Source: Candidatus Shapirobacteria bacterium CG06_land_8_20_14_3_00_40_12
Lineage (GTDB): Bacteria; Patescibacteriota; Microgenomatia; UBA12405
Reading direction: 5' to 3'
NCBI GenBank assembly: GCA_002780135.1
Contig: PEWA01000047.1
Span: 1-8,648, forward strand
Length of the DNA stretch: 8,648 nt
The notes under the pieces are model-generated. The model was not told the origin of the DNA. It did no database searches and was given only the letters and a program-made list of their open reading frames with translations. Within the stretch, counting starts at the first letter, position 1. Each line of letters begins with the position of its first letter. Of this stretch, positions 1-5,897 are shown in pieces. The translations under genes were made by a program, and so were the position numbers.

Positions 1-910
1 CTTGAAATCCGTAAAAAAGCAAAAATATCATTAATCCCATCAACCATTTCCACTTTTTAATTACTTCAAAACCATCTCCGATAATCAATACCAACGGCAA
101 TACTGCCAATATTTGTCTTAAATATATTGGTCCATTGTTGAAAAAATAATTTAACAGAGCCAGTCCGATTAATATTAAAATAAAGTTTTGTTTTCTTTTT
201 TCTTTTCTATCCGCCAAAAACCACAAACCTATAAAAAACGGAAAAACTGCCGGCCAGAATAAAATAACAAAAGATTTATTGTCTGTTGGGTGAAACTCCT
301 GGAAAAACCAGGATTCAAAATTTATAAAACCCAAACTTTCTTTGGCTAGATTTTTGAATACAAAAAAATATTTGTTATATCCTAATCTTCTAAAAAACAA
401 CGGAAAATCAATCTTCTCGCTTAAGCTATCTTCACCTAAGAAATGGGATATAACTTCAGTAGAAGTTTTTTCTAAATTAAAAACTCGAAATATTGATGAA
501 TTGTTTCCGTATTGCCAAAAGTTAAATATAAAAATCGTCGCTGCGATTACGATTAATACGAGATTATTTCTGGATTTAAAATATAGCGCCAACCCCACCA
601 ACAACAACCCCAAATACATCGATATCCAGGGATCAATTAACCATAATGCCATAAGTGATGGTGAAATAACCACTAAAAGCATTGCTGCCCTTAATCCAAA
701 TATATTCCACTCCAATGCCAACGAGTTAAAAAAATAGTTAATTCCCAAACCCAATATTAACCAAGAAATAATCCTGACAATGTTCACCTCTATTCCCAAA
801 CCCACCTGCACTGCACTTGGAGGGTAACCCAGAGCCATACCGGAAATCAGCTGAATTAACCATATTAAAATGAAACTGGTATAAAATAACTTATCTTTAT
901 ATGAAGTCAC
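1..910 (-). CDS. GT-C-like polytopic membrane protein, partial at its C-terminal side, catalytic loop apparently missing
   Basis: Reading leftward from 910, an open frame of 303 codons runs off the left edge, so the stop and C-terminus are not visible. I chose the GTG at 910-908 because an in-frame TGA lies at 919-917 and the next start, an ATG at residue 25, would cut the first membrane helix. The protein is strongly hydrophobic, with helices near residues 8-28, 44-64, 72-92, 95-111, 117-131, 214-233, 242-257 and 264-280. A soluble loop lies near 140-210. It aligns by eye with its GT39-like neighbours: 'EVNIVRIISWL' matches their 'VRLP' helix, the S-P near 83-84 matches their S-P-W/N-P-W, and 'YLRQILAVLP' (263-272) matches 'ATRLIFILLP' of the 901-2526 product. 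The exported loop with W-D-E and G-R-D-x-x-G between helices 1 and 2 is absent. The R and E after the S-P motif are also replaced. It may be a pseudoenzyme, a scaffold or a divergent GT-C. Gene reality is well supported; function is not known. Confidence 0.8.
   Translation of the reverse strand, partial: MTSYKDKLFYTSFILIWLIQLISGMALGYPPSAVQVGLGIEVNIVRIISWLILGLGINYFFNSLALEWNIFGLRAAMLLVVISPSLMALWLIDPWISMYLGLLLVGLALYFKSRNNLVLIVIAATIFIFNFWQYGNNSSIFRVFNLEKTSTEVISHFLGEDSLSEKIDFPLFFRRLGYNKYFFVFKNLAKESLGFINFESWFFQEFHPTDNKSFVILFWPAVFPFFIGLWFLADRKEKRKQNFILILIGLALLNYFFNNGPIYLRQILAVLPLVLIIGDGFEVIKKWKWLMGLMIFLLFYGFQ
856..885 (+). promoter_or_regulatory. candidate promoter for the 901-2526 gene, extended -10 type
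   Basis: An extended -10 'TGGTATAAA' lies at 877-885, with a -35-like 'TTAACC' (4 of 6 consensus bases) at 856-861 and an 18-base spacer. Initiation would fall near 892, leaving about 9 leader bases before the ATG at 901 and no room for a Shine-Dalgarno site. The site lies inside the coding region of the minus-strand gene that starts at 910. AT-rich DNA yields chance matches, so this is tentative. Confidence 0.35.
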
Positions 911-2526
911 CTTTGCTCAAAATTATAACCCTAACTCTGCTTGTCTTCACGGCTCTGTTTTTAAGAGTAAATCATCTTCATTCACTACCTCCGGCTCTAT
1001 TTTCCGATGAAGTTGATATTGCTAACCAAGTTAAATCATTCCGAAATTTCCAGACTGATTATTATGGTAATCCATATCCTATCCATTTTCACTCTTTCTC
1101 TGATTGGCGAACCCCGCTTCAGATCTACTCCTCAGTTCTCGTTAGTTTTTTTACCTCCGATCCCATATTAATAGTCAGACTTCCTTCGGTAATATTCAGT
1201 GTTTTATCCATAATTGTTTTTTATTTATTAACTAACTCTTTTCTGGCCGCGCTGCTTTTAACCCTCTCTCCTTGGTCGATTCATTTTGGAAGAATCGGTT
1301 TTGAGGTCTCCGGCATGCTTTTTTGTCTTTTAGCCGGAATCCATCTTTGGCTCAAGTTTACAAAAAAACCACGAATTTTATTTCTTATATTATCACTCCT
1401 TTTTCTATGTCTCTCGCCATATTTTTACAGTACCGCCAAACTATTTATTGTTTTTCTTGTCCCCTTACTGCTTTTAATTTGGTCTAAAACTTTAAAAAAT
1501 ATTAGCCCCAAATCTTTAGTGATTTTGTCTCTTTTTGGTTTATTATTTCTTTCCCCTTTAATAATCGACACTGTTCGTGGTCGGGCCGGCTATCGTTTTT
1601 CCTATATTAGTATACTTACTGAACCCCACCGCGAACAGATCACCGACACCCTTCGCTACCAGGACATACTCTTGTCTCATCCCGGTGAAATCGGTGTCAA
1701 AACTCCGCTTCTTTCCTTTATTCTTCACAATAAACTTGAACTTGTAATTGAAAAATTTATCGGAAACTATTTTTCCTCCTTTTCTACCACTTTCTTATTT
1801 CTTCAAGGTGATGGGAATCTTCGCCAGGGTTTTGGCAACCACGGTTTATTTTATTTGATCGATTTTCTTCTTATATTTATTGGGTTAGTTATTTATTTTA
1901 AAAAACCAGATAAACTCGGGACGTTTTTCCTTATATTTCTGATTTTTTCACCCATCCCTTTTTCTTTAACCCGCGATTCGGTTACACCCCATGCTACCCG
2001 TCTTATCTTCATACTTCTTCCCTTACTTTATTTTTCCTCTTTAGCTCTAAAAAAGTATTTAATATTTTTACCGTTTTACCTTATCTCTTTTCTTCTCTTT
2101 TGGCACCAATATACTATTCACTATCCCCAATTATCGGCTCGCTTTTGGCACTACAACCTCAGGGAGGCAGTTTTAGCCGCCAAAGCCATCTCTACAACAA
2201 AACCTGTCTATTTCTCTGATTCTTATGAACCATTTCTACCCTTCTTTCTTCTGTATTTCCCCTATACCAATCCCGTCAACGATCCAAATCTTGTCCGTAA
2301 TATTCAACCAATTGACAATAGCCTTATTTCCGGTCAGGTAATTGACAATCATTATTTTTTTGGTCACCTAAACTGGGATCAGGCTCCGACTTCATCTGAT
2401 AGCCTTTTTGTTTTACCTCAAAGCCAATTCGAAAATCTTTCCAACCGTTCTTCCTTTAAAATCATCACCAAGGTCGACAGGTATTATCTTAGCGCCGAGG
2501 CATTCTATTTAGTCACTCCACTTTAG
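901..2526 (+). CDS. GT39/ArnT-like membrane glycosyltransferase
   Basis: Encodes 541 residues, a usual length for bacterial GT-C proteins of the ArnT/PMT group. These transfer a sugar from a polyprenyl-phosphate carrier to an acceptor on the outer face of the membrane. After helix 1 (about 8-24) the exported loop carries S35-D36-E37. This is the acidic site that serves as catalytic base in the family, although the neighbours have W-D-E. Next come 'GNPYPIHFHSF' and S67-D68-W69, in place of the neighbours' G-D-Y. S-P-W at 123-125 is followed by R131 and E135, a typical family signature. 'GDGNLRQGFGNHG' (303-315) precedes a helix, and 'SLTRDS...R' lies near 355-367. From about 405 the protein is a soluble C-terminal domain. 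It starts with ATG and ends with TAG. Its first 10 bases overlap the start of the left minus-strand gene, and its last 14 overlap the end of the right one. Sugar and acceptor cannot be read from sequence. Confidence 0.88.
   Translation: MKSPLLKIITLTLLVFTALFLRVNHLHSLPPALFSDEVDIANQVKSFRNFQTDYYGNPYPIHFHSFSDWRTPLQIYSSVLVSFFTSDPILIVRLPSVIFSVLSIIVFYLLTNSFLAALLLTLSPWSIHFGRIGFEVSGMLFCLLAGIHLWLKFTKKPRILFLILSLLFLCLSPYFYSTAKLFIVFLVPLLLLIWSKTLKNISPKSLVILSLFGLLFLSPLIIDTVRGRAGYRFSYISILTEPHREQITDTLRYQDILLSHPGEIGVKTPLLSFILHNKLELVIEKFIGNYFSSFSTTFLFLQGDGNLRQGFGNHGLFYLIDFLLIFIGLVIYFKKPDKLGTFFLIFLIFSPIPFSLTRDSVTPHATRLIFILLPLLYFSSLALKKYLIFLPFYLISFLLFWHQYTIHYPQLSARFWHYNLREAVLAAKAISTTKPVYFSDSYEPFLPFFLLYFPYTNPVNDPNLVRNIQPIDNSLISGQVIDNHYFFGHLNWDQAPTSSDSLFVLPQSQFENLSNRSSFKIITKVDRYYLSAEAFYLVTPL
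922..950 (-). promoter_or_regulatory. candidate promoter for the left minus-strand gene
   Basis: On the minus strand a perfect -10 'TATAAT' occupies 927-922. The -35 is poor: 'GTGAAG' at 950-945, with a 17-base spacer and about 3 of 6 consensus bases. Initiation would fall near 915, about 4-5 bases before the GTG at 910, giving an almost leaderless message. The site lies within the coding sequence of the 901-2526 gene and faces the candidate plus-strand promoter at 856-885. Confidence 0.33.
2513..2526. other. convergent 3' overlap of two genes
   Basis: The plus-strand GT39-like gene ends with TAG at 2524-2526, and the minus-strand membrane protein ends with TGA at 2515-2513. Their final 14 bases are shared on opposite strands. 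Because coding sequence fills both sides, any terminator for either transcript must lie inside the other gene. I could find no strong hairpin plus T-run here. Confidence 0.8.
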
Positions 2527-4150
2527 TCGGTCTTCTGGCCAAGAGATATATACACCCCACAATTGTTAACATTGATCCTATATCCCAAATCCGGTTGTTA
2601 AAAGTTTCCCTAAATCGGATTAATATTTCATGTTTACCGTCAGGTACATCAAACTGAATTTGACCGTATGGTTCACCGGCCCAAAGCTTTAATTTCTTAT
2701 TATCCATAATTGCTTCCCATCCCGGAAAATAATATTTATTGTAGTTAAGGGTCAATGATTTATCCGAATCAGTCGATAATTCCGTATCCAAATGGTTAAT
2801 TGGCTTTATATATGGTGTTTCTAAACTTTCCGGAAATACTCTTGAATAAATATTCTTGGGTCTTACTTCTGTTGCCTTAGGTAATCTCAGATACTCTTCC
2901 TTTAAGTTTAGGTATTCATTGCTTGGAGACGGTATTGGAATATACCGGTTGATATAGTAACTATCATCCCTATTTAAAAAATCATTTGGCTTAAAACGAT
3001 AATAATTAAATCCGAACGCCAATATTATTATCAAGCCGCTCCAGATTTTATAATTTTTTCGTGTTGTTATCATAGTCACCAAAATCGACGATCCAAAAAC
3101 AATCAGGGTTAAAAACCGCCATGGAAATTGAAAATAGGCAATTAGTGGAAAATGTTCCCAAATCCAAAAGGATCTGAAGTTCATCATTACCATAGCCAAC
3201 ATAACCAGGGCCAGGCACCACCACCAAACTATTCCCAACTTTAATGTTTTACTTTTAAAACTTTTTATTAAAAGAACTATAGACATTCCCATAATCAATA
3301 AATTTACCTCTCCGATAAAAAACGACATCGTATCGTAGTTTCCCGGAACCGAGGCACCATAGCCCCAATAGGGGATCAACAATTGCTTCAAAGCCGGAAA
3401 ATGATCAAAAAAATTAAAAACCGTATCATATTTCATTAGTCTGCTATCCATTAAAGCCGGCCACCAAAAATAAAAACTACCCAAAAATCCCAATCCAAAA
3501 AATAAAATAAGTTCTTTTAATCTGTTTTTCAGTAAAATTATTCCAAGCATTATTACCAGTGGAATAAACATATACGACACGATGTTGTGAGTTAAAATCA
3601 ACGCCGCGGTAGTAATCGCTCCCCACCCGATCCACCTAACACTTTCATGTTGCTTAACAGACTTTTTTACTTTTAGCAAAAAATATAAAATAAGTGGCAA
3701 AAACACAAAGGCCAAAGACTCACCCAAAGCCCCGCGATTGTAAATATCTGTCGATCTATACGGCGAATAAATATATAGAGTTGCCGCTGCCATCCCCACC
3801 CAACCACCAGACATTTGTTTTACCAAAAAATACATCGCTACCGCCGAACCCAAAATACTAATAACAAAAACCATTTTAATGCTATATACGAATGAAAGGC
3901 CTAAAAAATGAAATATCTCCCCAACATAATATGGCAGTGGGGAAATAAAATTAAACAGAGGATAGCCAAAACCAAAACTAAGGTCGGAAACATATCTTGG
4001 AGGTATTTGTCCCTCAACAATTGCCTGATCCATTTGCTGTAACCAAGCGATATGCATCTCATCAGAAGCCCCATAAAATCCCGGTTTAAACAGCGCAATT
4101 GTTGCCGGTATCACCATTAATAATAAGAATATAAATTCTTTCTTTTTCAT
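2513..4150 (-). CDS. PTPS-related/YfhO-like membrane protein, probable GT-C glycosyltransferase
   Basis: Encodes 545 residues from the ATG at 4150-4148. That ATG forms ATGA with the upstream stop, which I prefer over a TTG three codons earlier. It resembles membrane proteins annotated as '6-pyruvoyl-tetrahydropterin synthase-related', a misleading name for what looks like a GT-C-type fold with no pterin enzyme domain. Visible motifs: helix 1 (5-21); exported loop with D30-E-M-H33; 'GQIPPRYVSDLSFGFGYP' (47-64), then 'PLPYYVGE'; S-P-Y near 129-131, then N138-R139-G140 and G143-E144; L-T-H-N at 186-189; 'PYWGYG' (260-265); 'YFQFPWRFL' (339-347). The C-terminal region contains 'YYFPGWEAIMDNKK' and 'VPDGKHEILIRFRET' near 473-515. 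This resembles the exported beta-rich end of YfhO proteins, which glycosylate lipoteichoic acid in Bacillus subtilis. A last helix lies near 522-538. It is the second gene of a two-gene operon. Donor and acceptor are unknown. Confidence 0.85.
   Translation of the reverse strand: MKKKEFIFLLLMVIPATIALFKPGFYGASDEMHIAWLQQMDQAIVEGQIPPRYVSDLSFGFGYPLFNFISPLPYYVGEIFHFLGLSFVYSIKMVFVISILGSAVAMYFLVKQMSGGWVGMAAATLYIYSPYRSTDIYNRGALGESLAFVFLPLILYFLLKVKKSVKQHESVRWIGWGAITTAALILTHNIVSYMFIPLVIMLGIILLKNRLKELILFFGLGFLGSFYFWWPALMDSRLMKYDTVFNFFDHFPALKQLLIPYWGYGASVPGNYDTMSFFIGEVNLLIMGMSIVLLIKSFKSKTLKLGIVWWWCLALVMLAMVMMNFRSFWIWEHFPLIAYFQFPWRFLTLIVFGSSILVTMITTRKNYKIWSGLIIILAFGFNYYRFKPNDFLNRDDSYYINRYIPIPSPSNEYLNLKEEYLRLPKATEVRPKNIYSRVFPESLETPYIKPINHLDTELSTDSDKSLTLNYNKYYFPGWEAIMDNKKLKLWAGEPYGQIQFDVPDGKHEILIRFRETFNNRIWDIGSMLTIVGCIYLLARRPTKVE
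4147..4150 (-). other. ATGA stop/start overlap in the tandem operon
   Basis: On the minus strand, 4150-4147 reads ATGA. TGA ends the upstream gene and ATG starts the downstream one. The 25 bases before the ATG contain no GGAGG-like site, so the second gene probably depends on re-initiation by ribosomes finishing the first. This would keep the two paralogues at similar levels. Confidence 0.75.
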
Positions 4151-5832
4151 CCAAACCAACTGTTTCTTTTTACCAAAACAACCGCTAAAACTATAAATGT
4201 CAATAAACTAATCAAATCGCCGGCTACTCTTGGTGGGGTTGATCCGAGATTTACCCTTATTTGATGGATACCTTTTTTCAATTTGAAACTTATCTGGCCA
4301 AAGCAATAATCCTGATTGCGGCAATCACTGTGGTCAAAATAGATTTTTACCCCATTATCGGTTACCGTCATTCCCGGGAAATCAAATAGCGGTATTCGGA
4401 CTTTGGCTTCAATACTTTCTATTGTTATCACCCCCATTTGGTCATCACTTCTCTTTTGATAATTATCTATCGTTCCTTCACCGTCAAATATTTCCGGTAC
4501 CGGCAAGGCTTTATAGTTTGGAGGTAAAAAAGCACTTACGGGAAGATAGTCAAAAATGCTGGCTGTTTGCTGTTTGGTAAATTCATCTCCGCCCAATAGT
4601 TCCTTGTCGGTAGTCACCAACCACTCTACTGGCTTAAAATATCTTCCATATAGGCCAAACAAAGACATTAGAATTACTACTATAAATAATTTTCGGTACT
4701 TATCTTTTACAAAGGATAGCCCATAAACCGATGTTAATGACAATAAAAAAGCACTGCTAACCAGGAATCTCCAGGGAAACTGAAAATATTTCATTAAGGG
4801 TACATTGCTCCAAATAAATTCAGATCTTTGATGGACCATAAATAAACTGAACAAACCTAAACCTGCCAACAAAAACACCGTTTTTGACTCATCTTTGTGT
4901 TTTTTATAGTATGTTATTGCCAATATTACCGCCAAGATGCTAAATAGCCACTGGATCTGACCGACGGATAGTGATATCCCGTCGTTTAATCCCAACTGCG
5001 ATGATCCATACCCCCAGTAGTTTGAAATAAATAGTTGATATAAACTGACAAAGTGTTGCTGATAACCAAAATAGCCACCGGTCATACTTTCTAAATGCAC
5101 ATAACTTCTCTCCAATATTAAAGGCAACACATAAAAAGCACTAAGTCCCAGACCAATTAATAAACCTATTCCTATTTTTTTAAAAGCATCCTTACTTTTT
5201 TCAACCAAAGACCAATAGACTATCCAAGCAGTCAAAAACGGAGCCATGGCTATCGACATCAGATTATGAGTCAAAAACATCCCTGAAATTGCCAAACCAA
5301 ACCAGATAATGTTGTATTTACCAATTTTTCTTATAATTCGATACGTTAATACAAACAATAATGGAAAAAATATCATAGCCAAAAATTCACCCAAAGATCC
5401 CCTCACATAAACTTCCACTGCCCTCACCGGAACATATATGTAAATAAGCGAACCGATGAAAGCCAATGGTCCCGATTTAAACAAAGATGATATCAACCAA
5501 TACATAGCTAAACCTGACAGTATGAAACCGGCAATAAATTCTAGTTTAATAACGTCAATATACTGCCATCCCAATGCGTGTAGACCCGCTCCGAGATAAT
5601 ATGGACCGGGTGAATAATACAAAAACAGTGGATAGCCAAAACCATATCCCATATCTGGAACCCAGCGGCAAGGTATCTGACCATCAGCTAAACATATATC
5701 CATTTCATAAACTCTAAAATATTGCATATTATCCTGTATGCTCTGAATTCCCGGACGTATCAATGCGACAAAAGACGGAATTGTAAACAACAGCATCGCC
5801 AACAACCAGCCGTATCTTTTCATCTCATTCAT
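4147..5832 (-). CDS. PTPS-related/YfhO-like membrane protein, first gene of the tandem pair
   Basis: Encodes 561 residues from the ATG at 5832; an ATG at 5823-5821 (M4) is an equally plausible start. It is a clear paralogue of the downstream protein. Shared motifs in order: exported loop with D34-N-M-Q37 (the paralogue has H in place of Q), 'GQIPCRWVPDMGYGFGYP' (51-68), 'SPGPYYLG', R144-G-S-L-G148-E149, L-T-H-N at 187-190, 'NYWGYG' (271-276) and 'MKYFQFPWRFL' (347-357). From about 400 comes an exported domain ending in 'LKKGIHQIRVNLGSTPPR' (518-535) and a final helix (539-555). Its only four cysteines are C47, C55, C504 and C510, all in predicted exported segments and absent from the same positions in the paralogue. 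Its TGA overlaps the next ATG as ATGA, implying translational coupling. A role as a membrane glycosyltransferase using a lipid-linked sugar is likely from family resemblance but not proven. Confidence 0.86.
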   Translation of the reverse strand: MNEMKRYGWLLAMLLFTIPSFVALIRPGIQSIQDNMQYFRVYEMDICLADGQIPCRWVPDMGYGFGYPLFLYYSPGPYYLGAGLHALGWQYIDVIKLEFIAGFILSGLAMYWLISSLFKSGPLAFIGSLIYIYVPVRAVEVYVRGSLGEFLAMIFFPLLFVLTYRIIRKIGKYNIIWFGLAISGMFLTHNLMSIAMAPFLTAWIVYWSLVEKSKDAFKKIGIGLLIGLGLSAFYVLPLILERSYVHLESMTGGYFGYQQHFVSLYQLFISNYWGYGSSQLGLNDGISLSVGQIQWLFSILAVILAITYYKKHKDESKTVFLLAGLGLFSLFMVHQRSEFIWSNVPLMKYFQFPWRFLVSSAFLLSLTSVYGLSFVKDKYRKLFIVVILMSLFGLYGRYFKPVEWLVTTDKELLGGDEFTKQQTASIFDYLPVSAFLPPNYKALPVPEIFDGEGTIDNYQKRSDDQMGVITIESIEAKVRIPLFDFPGMTVTDNGVKIYFDHSDCRNQDYCFGQISFKLKKGIHQIRVNLGSTPPRVAGDLISLLTFIVLAVVLVKRNSWFG

Positions 5833-5836
5833 TATA
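5831..5836 (-). promoter_or_regulatory. possible -10 element overlapping the start codon at 5832
   Basis: The minus strand reads TATAAT at 5836-5831, overlapping the ATG at 5832-5830. If used, transcription would begin about at the second ATG (5823), giving a leaderless message starting with M-K-R-Y-G-W. No convincing -35 is found 16-18 bases upstream, so the call is weak. A poorer TATAAG at 5873-5868 is an alternative. Confidence 0.2.
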
Positions 5837-5897
5837 TCCCAAACATTTCCAATTCTACTCCAATTTACTTATAATCTATTCCATATTCACCAAATTT
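5833..5897. other. 65-base divergent intergenic region, the only non-coding gap in the window
   Basis: This gap separates the minus-strand operon (start 5832) from the plus-strand pair (start 5898), so it or its edges should hold both promoters. It is AT-rich and pyrimidine-biased on the + strand. A TATAAT lies in each orientation, at 5870-5875 (+) and 5836-5831 (-). I see no operator-like palindrome and no terminator. Confidence 0.7.
5846..5875 (+). promoter_or_regulatory. candidate promoter for the 5898-7499 / 7492- operon
   Basis: A perfect -10 'TATAAT' sits at 5870-5875 and a -35-like 'TTTCCA' (4 of 6 consensus bases) at 5846-5851, spaced by 18 bases. Initiation near 5882 would give a leader of about 16 bases before the GTG at 5898. 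That leader has no purine-rich ribosome-binding site. It lies in the only intergenic gap, which supports the call. Confidence 0.4.

Noticed and set aside
342..737. 131-codon open frame on the plus strand with a TTG start
   Set aside because: It lies antisense inside the minus-strand membrane protein that fills 1-910, which has a coherent helix pattern and family resemblance. The plus-strand translation is low-complexity, with N/K/I-rich text and no motif.
2521..2545. Small inverted repeat TCTT/AAGA around CTGGCC as a terminator
   Set aside because: The stem is about four pairs and there is no following T-run on either strand.
3901..4098. 65-codon open frame on the minus strand
   Set aside because: It is a second frame within the N-terminal part of the 2513-4150 gene, whose own frame carries the family motifs.
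4148..4159. TTG at 4159 as start of the second tandem gene
   Set aside because: The ATG at 4150 overlaps the upstream stop as ATGA and begins M-K-K-K directly before the first helix, a more natural start.
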